Of a DNA stretch of 11,571 bases, positions 5,160 through 11,571 are shown piece after piece. The stretch's first letter is position 1; each line of letters starts with the position of its first letter. Source of the DNA: Halovenus sp. (GTDB lineage: Archaea; Halobacteriota; Halobacteria; Halobacteriales; Haloarculaceae); NCBI GenBank assembly GCA_003551265.1, contig PUMG01000174.1, positions 1 to 11,571 on the forward strand. The letters run 5' to 3'. Below the pieces are notes generated by a model, which was not told the DNA's origin, did not search any database, and was given only the letters and a program-made list of their open reading frames with translations. A program made the position numbers and the translations under genes.

Positions 5160-5852
5160 ATGACCGACCAGGACGTCGATAGCGCTGACAGGGAGTCAAC
5201 CGAGGACACAGACGGGAGCGAGGACACTGACGGTCAGCCAGACGAGGAGTGGGACCGCGAACAGTTCGAAAACCGGGTTGTTGAACTGGAAGCACAGCTC
5301 ACAGAACTCGAAGCCGAGAACGAAGACCTCGAAGAGCGCCTGGCACGAAAACAGGCCGACTTCCAGAACTACAAGCGACGACAGAAACAACAGCTCGCTC
5401 AGGAGAAAGAACGCGCCACCGAGGACCTCGTCGAGCGACTCCTCGACGTCAGAGACAACCTCGAACGGGCACTCGAACAGGACGAGGACGTCGACATCCG
5501 TGACGGTGTGGAGTCGACGCTCGAACAGTTCGACCAGCAACTCGCCCGTGAGAACGTCGAGCGCATCACCGCCACAGTCGGCGAGGTGCCTGACCCACAC
5601 CGTCACGAAGTGCTCGCCACGATTGCCTCCACCCAGCCCGCGAATACGATTGCACAGGTCCACCGCCCAGGATACCTGATGGGCGAGAAAGTTCTTCGCT
5701 CTGCACAGGTCGCCGTCAGCGACGGCTCGCTCGCCGAGGAGGACGAGTCGACGGCTGACAATGAGGAGTCGGCGACAGAGGATGACTCGACCACTGAGAG
5801 TGAGGACTCAACGACTGACGGTGAGGAGTCGACGAGCGAAGACGAGAAGTGA
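5160..5852 (+). CDS. grpE: GrpE, nucleotide exchange factor of DnaK
   Basis: 230-residue GrpE, the cytosolic dimeric cofactor that releases ADP from DnaK. Order of parts: acidic disordered N-terminus (1-35), long coiled-coil helix (about 36-105, with EARKQ-like LARKQADFQNYKRR at 61-74), four-helix region (about 105-135), and the C-terminal beta domain with the family signature from PDPHRHEV (144-151) to GYLMGEKVLRSAQVAVS (171-187). After residue 190 comes a 40-residue Ser/Thr/Asp/Glu tail built of roughly seven-residue repeats, longer than in bacterial GrpE. The start is the ATG at 5160, directly downstream of a TATA-like box. dnaK follows after 152 bases with its own promoter signals, so the two may be co-transcribed but also separately controlled. 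Confidence 0.95.
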   Translation: MTDQDVDSADRESTEDTDGSEDTDGQPDEEWDREQFENRVVELEAQLTELEAENEDLEERLARKQADFQNYKRRQKQQLAQEKERATEDLVERLLDVRDNLERALEQDEDVDIRDGVESTLEQFDQQLARENVERITATVGEVPDPHRHEVLATIASTQPANTIAQVHRPGYLMGEKVLRSAQVAVSDGSLAEEDESTADNEESATEDDSTTESEDSTTDGEESTSEDEK

Positions 5853-5855
5853 GTG

Positions 5856-5877
5856 AGAATTGCGGTAGAATTGCGGT
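5856..5877 (+). repeat. 11-base tandem repeat between grpE and dnaK
   Basis: AGAATTGCGGT occurs twice head to tail, at 5856-5866 and 5867-5877, identical in all bases, immediately after the grpE stop and just before the TATA-like box at 5879. One helical turn per unit is compatible with cooperative protein binding on one DNA face, but a chance local duplication is also possible. Confidence 0.7.
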
Positions 5878-5878
5878 C

Positions 5879-5886
5879 TAATTATA
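5879..5886 (+). promoter_or_regulatory. Distal TATA-like box upstream of dnaK
   Basis: TAATTATA in GGTCTAATTATACC would place a transcription start near 5905-5915, giving dnaK a leader of about 90-100 bases. A second, proximal box lies at 5971. Which of the two is used cannot be told from the sequence. Confidence 0.4.
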
Positions 5887-5934
5887 CCTATTGAATTGGT
5901 GTTGTGTACGCAGAGAAAACAGGCTCACAGCGGC

Positions 5935-5951
5935 GTGTGTCGGCGACACAC
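5935..5951. promoter_or_regulatory. 17-base palindrome upstream of dnaK (candidate operator or hairpin)
   Basis: GTGTGTCG at 5935-5942 and CGACACAC at 5944-5951 are perfect inverted repeats around a single central G. The element ends 19 bases before the proximal TATA-like box (5971), a position suited to a dimeric regulator. If transcription begins at the distal box, the same bases would form a seven-pair RNA hairpin with a GGC loop in the dnaK leader. No known haloarchaeal heat-shock site was recognised. Confidence 0.5.
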
Positions 5952-5970
5952 AATCAGGGCATCTAGCAAC

Positions 5971-5976
5971 TTTTAA
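5971..5976 (+). promoter_or_regulatory. Proximal TATA-like box of dnaK
   Basis: AACTTTTAACCGG contains TTTTAA 29-34 bases before the ATG at 6005, giving a leaderless or near-leaderless mRNA. It supports the ATG at 6005 over upstream in-frame starts. Confidence 0.6.
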
Positions 5977-6004
5977 CCGGGCGAATCAGGTAGATACTCA
6001 TAAC

Positions 6005-7963
6005 ATGGCAAGCAACAAAATCATCGGAATCGACCTCGGGACCACGAACAGCGCGGTCGCGGTTATGGAGGGTGGAGAGCCGGAGATAATCGTCAACAGT
6101 GAGGGTGACCGGACGACGCCCTCTGTGGTAGCGTTCTCCGATGGTGAACAGCTCGTCGGCAAGCCAGCGAAGAATCAGGCCGTTCAGAACCCTGAGAACA
6201 CGGTCGAGTCAATCAAGCGCCACATGGGCGAGGAGGACTACACCGTCGAAATCGAGGGTGACGACTACACGCCCGAGCAGGTCTCGGCGATGACTCTCCA
6301 GAAGCTCAAACGCGACGCCGAGGACTATCTGGGCGAGGAAGTCGAGCGAGCAGTCATCACGGTGCCGGCGTACTTCTCTGACCGGCAGCGACAGGCGACG
6401 AAAGACGCCGGTGAGATTGCCGGCTTCGAGGTCGAGCGCATCGTCAACGAGCCAACTGCAGCCTCGATGGCGTACGGACTCGACGACGACTCGAACCAGC
6501 GCATTCTGGTGTACGACCTCGGGGGCGGGACGTTCGACGTCTCGATTCTTCACCTCGCAGACGGGGTGTATCAGGTCGAAGCGACCAACGGCGACAACGA
6601 ACTCGGTGGCGACGACTGGGACTGGGCGATAATCGACTGGCTGGCAGACGATTTCGAGAGCGAACACGGTATCGACCTCCGTGAGGACCGCCAGGCCCTC
6701 CAGCGTCTCACCGAGGCCGCAGAGGAGGCGAAAATCGAGCTTTCGAACCGCAAGGAGACGAAGATCACGCTCCCGTTCATCGCGGCGGACGACAGCGGTC
6801 CCAAAGACCTCGAGGCGTCGCTCACGCGGGCAACGTTCGAGTCGCTCACGGAGGACCTCGTCGAGCGAACCGTCGAACCGACGCGGGTCGCGATGGAGGA
6901 CGCTGGACTGTCCGAGGAGGACATCGACGAGGTCATTCTCGTCGGCGGGTCGACGCGGATGCCGATGATTCAGGAGCAAGTCGAGGAGGTGACCGGCCAG
7001 GAACCACGGAAGAACGTCAACCCCGACGAGGTTGTCGCACTGGGTGCGGCCGTCCAGGGTGGTGTGCTCGCTGGTGATGTCGACGACATTGTTCTGGTCG
7101 ACGTGACGCCGCTGTCACTCGGTGTCGAGGTGAAAGGTGGCCTGTTCGAGCGGCTCATCGAGAAGAACACCTCGATCCCGACGGAGGAGTCGAAGATATT
7201 CACGACCGCACAGGACAACCAGCCGATGGTCCAGATTCGCGTCTTCCAGGGTGAGCGTGAAATCGCCGCCGAGAACGAACTGCTCGGCGAGTTCAGCCTC
7301 ACCGGCATTCCTCCATCGCCTGCGGGCATCCCGCAGATCGAGGTTACCTTCTCCATCGACAACAACGGCATCGTCAACGTCGAGGCCGAGGACAAAGCCT
7401 CCGGAACCAGAGAGGACATCACCATCGAGGGTGGCGCTGGTCTCTCAGACGACGAGATCGAAGCGATGCAAGAAGAAGCCGAAAAGCACAAAGAGGAGGA
7501 CAAAAAGCGTCGTGAGCGCATCGAGGCTCGCAACGAGGCGGAAGCCTCGGTCCGTCGCGCCGAGACACTTCTCGAAGAGAACGAGGACAGTCTTGACGAG
7601 GACGTCACAGAACGAATCGAAGAGCAGATCGAAGCGGTCGAGGAGTTGCTCGAAGACGACGAGGCGACGAAAGCAGACCTCGAAGACGCGACCGAGGCGC
7701 TTTCGGAGGAACTGCAGGAGATAGGCAAGCAGCTCTATCAGCAACAGGCACAGCAGGCTGCAGAGGCAGGCGGCGCGGGTCCGGGTGCAGGTCAGGGTGG
7801 CGCTGGTGCCGGTCCTGGCGCTGGTGCCGGTCCTGGTGCTGGTGTCGGTGGTGCGGGTCCGGGTGGGGCTGGTGCAGGGGCCGGTGCTGGCGAGAACGTG
7901 GGCGAGGAGTACGTCGACGCCGATTTCGAGGATGTAGACGACGAGGGCAAAGACGACAACTGA
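6005..7963 (+). CDS. dnaK: Molecular chaperone DnaK (Hsp70)
   Basis: 652-residue ATP-dependent protein-folding chaperone. The nucleotide-binding domain has the phosphate-1 motif [14 protein letters not shown] (7-20), phosphate-2 [13 protein letters not shown] (170-182) and adenosine motif [11 protein letters not shown] (310-320). The interdomain linker is [11 protein letters not shown] (363-373), the substrate-binding beta domain follows (about 374-480), then a charged helical lid (about 481-585). Between KRHMGEEDY and the [11 protein letters not shown] region the protein lacks the roughly 24-residue insertion of proteobacterial DnaK, as in other archaeal and Gram-positive forms. Residues 589-629 are a Gly/Ala/Pro-only linker with a duplicated GAGPGA unit, ahead of the acidic [13 protein letters not shown] tail. 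The ATG at 6005 places the phosphate-1 motif at the usual position. grpE is directly upstream; no dnaJ follows within this window. Confidence 0.97.
   Translation: MASNKIIGIDLGTTNSAVAVMEGGEPEIIVNSEGDRTTPSVVAFSDGEQLVGKPAKNQAVQNPENTVESIKRHMGEEDYTVEIEGDDYTPEQVSAMTLQKLKRDAEDYLGEEVERAVITVPAYFSDRQRQATKDAGEIAGFEVERIVNEPTAASMAYGLDDDSNQRILVYDLGGGTFDVSILHLADGVYQVEATNGDNELGGDDWDWAIIDWLADDFESEHGIDLREDRQALQRLTEAAEEAKIELSNRKETKITLPFIAADDSGPKDLEASLTRATFESLTEDLVERTVEPTRVAMEDAGLSEEDIDEVILVGGSTRMPMIQEQVEEVTGQEPRKNVNPDEVVALGAAVQGGVLAGDVDDIVLVDVTPLSLGVEVKGGLFERLIEKNTSIPTEESKIFTTAQDNQPMVQIRVFQGEREIAAENELLGEFSLTGIPPSPAGIPQIEVTFSIDNNGIVNVEAEDKASGTREDITIEGGAGLSDDEIEAMQEEAEKHKEEDKKRRERIEARNEAEASVRRAETLLEENEDSLDEDVTERIEEQIEAVEELLEDDEATKADLEDATEALSEELQEIGKQLYQQQAQQAAEAGGAGPGAGQGGAGAGPGAGAGPGAGVGGAGPGGAGAGAGAGENVGEEYVDADFEDVDDEGKDDN
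7805..7840 (+). repeat. In-frame 18-base tandem repeat in dnaK
   Basis: Two copies of an 18-base unit, 7805-7822 and 7823-7840, differ at one base and encode GAGPGA twice in the Gly/Ala/Pro-rich linker before the acidic tail. It indicates recent slippage expansion in a low-complexity segment. Confidence 0.8.
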
Positions 7964-8024
7964 CCGGTGAAGCCGACTCTGCGCTCCTAGAACAGTAGCC
8001 ACACTAGATTCTTCACTGCTAGCA

Positions 8025-8041
8025 CTCACGACTATTGTGAG
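8025..8041. promoter_or_regulatory. Imperfect palindrome upstream of the ABC transporter (candidate operator)
   Basis: CTCACGA and TTGTGAG flank the centre CTA; the arms pair at six of seven positions. It covers the only TATA-like stretch in the 137-base gap (ACTATT, 8031-8036). A regulator bound here could block or direct transcription of the transporter operon. The rest of the gap (7964-8024) shows no gene or clear terminator. Confidence 0.4.
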
Positions 8042-8065
8042 AGGGGTCGTTCGTTCAGACAAGGT

Positions 8066-8104
8066 ATGAGGAAAGTACACAGTTTCGGAGGTGCGGTGGG
8101 ATGA
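8066..8104 (+). CDS. 12-codon upstream ORF overlapping the ABC ATPase start
   Basis: ATG at 8066 opens the short frame [12 protein letters not shown], whose stop TGA overlaps the ATPase start in ATGA (8101-8104). The Shine-Dalgarno site of the ATPase gene lies inside it. Such an arrangement could couple translation, but a frame of this length also arises often by chance, and no ribosome binding site for it is evident apart from a nearby AAGG. Confidence 0.25.
   Translation: MRKVHSFGGAVG
8087..8093 (+). promoter_or_regulatory. Shine-Dalgarno site of the ABC ATPase gene
   Basis: GGAGGTG, complementary to the 3' end of archaeal 16S rRNA, ends seven bases before the ATG at 8101. This fixes the start and shows that the transcript has a leader, unlike the leaderless genes elsewhere in the window. 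Confidence 0.75.
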
Positions 8105-8850
8105 CGAGAGCAGGGAGTGCTCACGAACTCACAGGAGAGACCGACGGTAGTGCCCTCGTGTCGATGAGAGACGTTCGTCGAACGTACTTTCTGGGCGAAC
8201 CAGTTCACGCACTCGACGGCGTCTCACTCTCACTTCCCGAGGGGTCGTTCACCGCCGTGATGGGACCGAGCGGTTCGGGCAAGAGTACGCTGATGAACAT
8301 GCTCGGCTGTCTCGATACGCCGGATGCGGGAGTCGTCGAGATTAGCGGTGAGAACGTCATGGAACTCTCGGGTAGTGAGCGAGCACGACTCCGTGGTACG
8401 GAACTGGGGTTCATCTTCCAGCAGTTCAACCTGCTGCCGCGTCTGACGGCTGCCGAGAACGTCACCATGCCGATGGTATTCCACAGCGCCGTCGAGGAGA
8501 ACCGGCGTGACCGCGCACAGCAGTTGCTAGAGCGAGTGGGACTCGGAGACAGACTCGACCACACGCCGCCCGAGCTTTCGGGAGGACAGCGCCAGCGTGT
8601 GGCGATTGCACGCGCGCTCGTCAACGAACCGTCGCTGATACTCGCCGACGAGCCGACCGGGAACCTCGATACCGACACTGGGGCAGAGATTATGGGCATC
8701 TTCTCCGAACTCCACGAGGAAGGGCGGACGATTCTGATGGTGACCCACGAGCGCCACATTGCAGAGCAGGCCGAGCAGATTATCCATCTCGTGGACGGGG
8801 AGATTGAGGAAGTCGAGACGCTCGAGGAGACCGGAGGGGAGTCAGCATGA
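8101..8850 (+). CDS. ABC transporter ATP-binding protein (MacB/LolD family)
   Basis: 249-residue ATPase subunit. Motifs: Walker [10 protein letters not shown] (55-63), Q-loop FIFQQFN with Q107, signature [15 protein letters not shown] (159-173), Walker [13 protein letters not shown] (179-190) and H-loop H216. The [10 protein letters not shown] and DEPTGNLD phrases are typical of the MacB/LolD/FtsE group that works with FtsX-like permeases, often exporting lipids, peptides or drugs or acting as mechanical devices at the membrane rather than importing solutes. About 20 extra N-terminal residues precede the domain. The stop overlaps the permease start by four bases (ATGA at 8847-8850), so the two are translationally coupled. 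No substrate-binding protein is seen in the window. The substrate is unknown. Confidence 0.95.
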   Translation: MTRAGSAHELTGETDGSALVSMRDVRRTYFLGEPVHALDGVSLSLPEGSFTAVMGPSGSGKSTLMNMLGCLDTPDAGVVEISGENVMELSGSERARLRGTELGFIFQQFNLLPRLTAAENVTMPMVFHSAVEENRRDRAQQLLERVGLGDRLDHTPPELSGGQRQRVAIARALVNEPSLILADEPTGNLDTDTGAEIMGIFSELHEEGRTILMVTHERHIAEQAEQIIHLVDGEIEEVETLEETGGESA

Positions 8851-10094
8851 AGATAACAGAGAGCGTTCGCATCAGCTGGCGTGCGATTACCGGCCATAAA
8901 CTCCGGTCGACGCTCACGACGCTCGGTCTCATCATCGGAATCGGGGCCGTCATCGTGTTCATGGTGCTCGGTGGCGGGTTCGAGGGGGATATTCTCGGCG
9001 ATGTCGAGGAAGAAGAGGAGCCGCTGGTGCAAGTTACCACACAGACCACGCCGGAGGACGGTTTCGGTGTCCAGTTCATCCAGACACCGATCTACACCCA
9101 GAGCGACGTCGAGGCGCTCGAAACTCGCGACCGTGTCGAGTACGTCGCACCACAGGCGAGCCTATCGGCGGTACAGTTGAGCCACGGCGACGAGCGACTG
9201 CTCAGTAGCGGCGGGTTCGGGGGTGAATTCGGCGTCGATGCGACTGTTCCCGAGTGGTTCGAGGACGAATTCGTCGACGTCGTCGAGGGCGACGTGTTCG
9301 ACGGTGAGGACGAGGCAGTCGTGAACGAACTCCTGGTCGAGCGCTTCGACGAACCGCTCTCAGTCGGTGACGAACTCAGTATTCGGCTGGAGGACGACAC
9401 CGAGACGACCGTCGAAGTGAGCGGCATCGTCGACGACGATACTGGCGACCTCCTCACCCCGACGGTCTACCTCCCGATAGAGCCACACTACCGGACCACC
9501 ATCGAGACACCTGGTGGTACCCAGGAGCGGGGATACTCGATGCTCGTCGTTGCCGGATCTGACTTTGAGGAACTCGACGAGCTACAGGACGATGTCGAGA
9601 CGTTCTTCGAGAGCGACTCGGACGCCCAGCACCTCAAAGACGAAGACCACACGATACAGGTCCAGACTGTCGAGGACATCGTCGAGCAGGTGACCGACAT
9701 CATCGACCAGTTCGCGCTGCTTCTCGGGGGCATTGCCGGTATCTCGCTGCTCGTCGGCTCCATCGGCATCGCCAACATCATGATAGTGAGCGTCACCGAG
9801 CGAACACGTGAAATCGGCATCATGAAAGCTGTCGGGGCCCGAAAGCGCGACATCGTACAGCTGTTTCTGGTCGAGTCGCTCATCCTCGGGATCATCGGTG
9901 CCGTCTTCGGCGTTCTCGTCGGTCTCGGGGGCGGGTATCTCGGCATCTGGTTCCTCGGCTGGCCGATGGCCTACCCGGTCGACTGGGTTGTCATCGCTGT
10001 CGTCGTTGGCGTCGTCGTCGGGGTCCTCTCTGGGCTGTACCCCGCCTGGCGTGCGGCCAGCGTCGACCCGATAGAAGCGCTCCGCCGTGAGTGA
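8847..10094 (+). CDS. ABC transporter permease (MacB/FtsX family)
   Basis: 415 residues with the four-helix MacB plan: an N-terminal transmembrane helix (about 22-44, [20 protein letters not shown]), a large extracytoplasmic domain (about 45-285, highly acidic), then three more helices (about 288-316, 340-367 and 379-400). The FtsX-domain hallmark runs from [20 protein letters not shown] (307-326) through [18 protein letters not shown], and the C-terminus [15 protein letters not shown] is the usual family ending. It forms a homodimeric membrane component with the ATPase encoded just upstream. This topology suits substrate extrusion or mechanotransmission; the cargo cannot be read from the sequence. 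It converges on psmA, with 31 bases between the stops. Confidence 0.93.
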   Translation: MKITESVRISWRAITGHKLRSTLTTLGLIIGIGAVIVFMVLGGGFEGDILGDVEEEEEPLVQVTTQTTPEDGFGVQFIQTPIYTQSDVEALETRDRVEYVAPQASLSAVQLSHGDERLLSSGGFGGEFGVDATVPEWFEDEFVDVVEGDVFDGEDEAVVNELLVERFDEPLSVGDELSIRLEDDTETTVEVSGIVDDDTGDLLTPTVYLPIEPHYRTTIETPGGTQERGYSMLVVAGSDFEELDELQDDVETFFESDSDAQHLKDEDHTIQVQTVEDIVEQVTDIIDQFALLLGGIAGISLLVGSIGIANIMIVSVTERTREIGIMKAVGARKRDIVQLFLVESLILGIIGAVFGVLVGLGGGYLGIWFLGWPMAYPVDWVVIAVVVGVVVGVLSGLYPAWRAASVDPIEALRRE

Positions 10095-10100
10095 ACAGAC

Positions 10101-10117
10101 CGATATAAAAGCGTGCG
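10101..10117 (-). terminator. Possible terminator of the psmA operon
   Basis: Beyond the psmA stop, the minus strand reads AGCGCACGCTTTTATATCGG: a four-pair GC-rich inverted repeat (AGCG-CA-CGCT) followed by TTTTATAT. It fills most of the 31-base gap between convergent genes. The same bases read on the plus strand as TATAAAA, so the AT tract alone is ambiguous. Confidence 0.35.
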
Positions 10118-10125
10118 CTGTTGCG

Positions 10126-10884
10126 CTACTCGTCGCTTTCTTCGTCGTCGTCGGACTCGAGTAGTTCGAACTCCTCGAGATACTCGCGTTTGTCGTCGTC
10201 GGTGAGGTGGTGGAACTGTTCGGTCTCGACGTCTATGGTCGCCATACCGATGCCTTCGGGACTGAGTTCACCGTCGTTGACGGAGGCAAGCGCTTCCAGC
10301 GCGAGTTTGATGCCGCCGTCGAGGTCAGCGTCGTCTCGGTAGTGCTCTTCGAGATAGTCACGGATGTCTGCCCGGTCCGAGCCGACAGCGAGCGCTTTCC
10401 ACTCGTACGGTGTTCCCGAGGGGTCGGTTTCGTAGAGTCGGGGTTTCCCGTTTGCGATACCCGCGATGATGAGCGACACGCCGAACGGGCGAGCGCCGCC
10501 GACCTGCGTGTACTGCTGGATGAAGTCGGTGACCTCTTTGGTGAGTGTTTCGACGGCAATCGGTTCGCCGTAGCGGAGTTCGTTCACCTGTGCCTGGCGG
10601 CGGGCGAAGTCGATGAGCTGGCGTGCGTCTGCGACGTGGCCCGCGCTGGCGATGCCGATGTGGTCGTCGGCTTTGTGTATCTTCTCGACGCTGTCGCGCT
10701 CCATCAGCGGCGACCGAATCCGTTTGTCGACCGCGAGGACGACACCGCCGGTCGTTCGAACGCCGATGCTTGCTGTGCCGCGCTTGACTGCTTCGCGCGC
10801 GTATTCGACCTGATAGAGACGTCCGTCCGGGGAGAAGATCGTTATCCCCCTGTCGTACGCCTGCTGTTGATTTTGACCCTGCAT
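10126..10884 (-). CDS. psmA: 20S proteasome alpha subunit
   Basis: 252-residue alpha subunit that forms the outer rings of the archaeal 20S proteasome and the docking surface for PAN/AAA ATPases. The alpha-type signature YDRGITIFSPDGRLYQVEYA is at 10-29, followed by EAVKRGTASIGVR. The HbYX-docking pocket lysine (Thermoplasma Lys66) corresponds to K68 in DSVEKI, and IASAGHVADARQLID (78-92) and YTQVGGARPFGVSLI (125-139) are family-typical. There is no propeptide or catalytic Thr1, as expected for alpha. The C-terminus is an acidic tail (from about 240, DDDEESDE). Haloarchaea often encode two alpha subunits; which this is cannot be told here. The ATG at 10884 follows the rnp2 stop by two bases, so the two are co-transcribed. 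Confidence 0.96.
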   Translation of the reverse strand: MQGQNQQQAYDRGITIFSPDGRLYQVEYAREAVKRGTASIGVRTTGGVVLAVDKRIRSPLMERDSVEKIHKADDHIGIASAGHVADARQLIDFARRQAQVNELRYGEPIAVETLTKEVTDFIQQYTQVGGARPFGVSLIIAGIANGKPRLYETDPSGTPYEWKALAVGSDRADIRDYLEEHYRDDADLDGGIKLALEALASVNDGELSPEGIGMATIDVETEQFHHLTDDDKREYLEEFELLESDDDEESDE

Positions 10885-10886
10885 GA

Positions 10887-11366
10887 TTACTCAATGTCGA
10901 GGTTTGTCGCACCCGTGTAGGCTGCATCCGTCTCGATGTCGATGCGTCCGTCACGCACAAACCCGGGCCGGGAAGCGCCTTCGAACACGACGTGTCTCTT
11001 GCCCGGGTCTATCGGTGCGTGACCCATATACTTTTCCTCACAGCTTCGAACTGTCCCGGCCACGCCGAGCACGCGAATGCCCACGTCGACACCCGCGACG
11101 CGCTCGACACACGCCAGTGCTGCTCTCGCCTCGTCGACGTGTCCTCGCCGGACTCGAACGAGCGCCCGACCGTCGCCGTGTTCGAACCGAAATCGTAACA
11201 CGGATAGGTCGACAGCGGCGCTCCCGGTGTCTCCGAGCAGGTTCTGTGCGCTGTACCACACGGCTCGCTGGAAGTCGTCACGCGAGAGCGTCTCGTCGGG
11301 CCACGTCTCGAGGCGGATGGCCAGATACCGCCAGCGGGGCTGGAGGTGTTTCGGAAGGTGTTTCAT
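10887..11366 (-). CDS. rnp2: RNase P protein component 2 (Pop5/Rpp14 family)
   Basis: 159-residue protein subunit of archaeal RNase P, which with the RNA subunit removes 5' leaders of pre-tRNAs. The N-terminus MKHLPKHLQPRWRYLAIRLE (1-20) matches the conserved LKP-x-x-R-x-RYLA start, and VLGVAGTVRSCEEKYMG (99-115) corresponds to the VSGT-x-K-x-C end of the Pop5 fold. After about 118 there is a haloarchaeal C-terminal extension of some 40 acidic residues. It normally pairs with Rpp30 (rnp3), which is often encoded close upstream in this archaeal cluster but is not visible here. The ATG at 11366 is 35 bases after the preceding gene's stop, and psmA begins two bases after its own stop, matching the known Pop5-psmA gene order of Euryarchaeota. 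Confidence 0.92.
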   Translation of the reverse strand: MKHLPKHLQPRWRYLAIRLETWPDETLSRDDFQRAVWYSAQNLLGDTGSAAVDLSVLRFRFEHGDGRALVRVRRGHVDEARAALACVERVAGVDVGIRVLGVAGTVRSCEEKYMGHAPIDPGKRHVVFEGASRPGFVRDGRIDIETDAAYTGATNLDIE

Positions 11367-11401
11367 CAGCTACTGTCTCTTTCGGGCCACACGCCCTTGA
11401 A

Positions 11402-11571
11402 CTACGCTGGTCGTTCCCCGACGAGTACCCCAACCTGGTCGTGAACCTGTTCGACGGCGGTGAGCACGAAGCCAGCGTCGGTGAACGCATCTGCCAGGAC
11501 GCCGACGGTCGCCGGGTCGTCGACTTCGGGGTCGTAAAACGGCTCGCTCGGGTCCGGCGTCCCGAAGAACA
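11402..11571 (-). CDS. C-terminal part of an unidentified protein (possibly a class I methyltransferase), truncated by the window edge
   Basis: The minus-strand frame stays open from the window edge to the TAG at 11404-11402 and gives 55 residues ending DAGFVLTAVEQVHDQVGVLV plus GERPA. Codon use and acidity match neighbouring genes. The closing pattern, helix ADAFTDAGF then two strands FVLTAVEQV and VGVLVGE, is like the last strands of a class I SAM-dependent methyltransferase, and such a gene does occur beside rnp2 in haloarchaea as far as I recall; the N-terminal motifs are outside the window, so the function is only a suggestion. It is the first visible gene of the psmA cluster, 35 bases before rnp2. 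Confidence 0.65.
   Translation of the reverse strand, partial: FFGTPDPSEPFYDPEVDDPATVGVLADAFTDAGFVLTAVEQVHDQVGVLVGERPA

Noticed and set aside
5891..6004. Upstream start for dnaK (TTG at 5891)
   Set aside because: It would add 38 non-family residues and translate through the proximal TATA-like box and the palindrome; ATG at 6005 gives the standard N-terminus.
6209..6979. Long minus-strand open frame opposite dnaK (and a second at 6970-7728)
   Set aside because: The plus-strand frame is unmistakable DnaK. The antisense frames arise from GAC/GAG-rich codons, give Arg- or Ser-rich peptides without domains, and have no promoter or ribosome site.
10207..10920. 237-residue plus-strand frame opposite psmA
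   Set aside because: It is a shadow of the conserved psmA frame, with no start signals and no family features.
1..11571. CRISPR arrays, insertion sequences, integrase genes or rRNA
   Set aside because: No spaced direct repeats, transposase or integrase motifs, or rRNA-like sequence were seen on either strand.

Overview
The window looks like a chromosomal segment of a haloarchaeon (class Halobacteria). The proteins are strongly acidic, several genes start directly at a predicted transcription start with an AT-rich TATA-like box about 25-30 bases upstream (leaderless layout), coding DNA is rich in GTC/GAC/GAG codons, and the gene content is archaeal: 20S proteasome alpha subunit next to the RNase P Pop5 protein, with a euryarchaeal GrpE-DnaK pair. 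No genus can be assigned from the sequence alone.

Layout. 32-1862 (+): a two-gene unit, a 3-hydroxybutyrate dehydrogenase-like short-chain dehydrogenase (bdhA-like) followed 4 bases later by a patatin-like hydrolase matching the haloarchaeal polyhydroxyalkanoate depolymerase type (PhaZh1-like). Together they would release 3-hydroxybutyrate from storage granules and oxidise it to acetoacetate. 3616-1882 (-): two SRPBCC (START-like) lipid/hydrophobic-ligand-binding proteins and a crotonase-superfamily protein that lacks one of the two usual hydratase glutamates; a TATA-like box lies between the two SRPBCC genes. 3706-4359 (+): an uncharacterised helical protein resembling a prenyl-synthase fold without aspartate-rich motifs. 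4440-4511 (+): tRNA-Thr(GGT).

4552-4975 (-): a decayed DUF433/DUF5615 pair (antitoxin-like plus PIN-like toxin-like), the first with a 1-base frameshift, the second missing its start and most of its body. It sits just downstream of the tRNA gene, the only clearly accessory-looking part of the window.

5160-7963 (+): grpE and dnaK, each with its own TATA-like box. The 152-base gap between them holds an 11-base tandem repeat, a second TATA-like box and a 17-base near-perfect palindrome, the best candidates here for undescribed heat-shock control. 8101-10094 (+): a MacB/LolD-type ABC ATPase and FtsX/MacB-type permease, overlapping by 4 bases and preceded by a Shine-Dalgarno site, a 12-codon upstream ORF and a palindrome. 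11571-10126 (-), converging on the transporter: end of an unidentified (possibly methyltransferase) gene, rnp2 (Pop5) and psmA, a conserved archaeal cluster.

Most of the window is ordinary haloarchaeal housekeeping. The points most worth checking are the bdhA-phaZ unit, the atypical crotonase, the broken toxin-antitoxin-like pair beside tRNA-Thr, and the dnaK upstream region.
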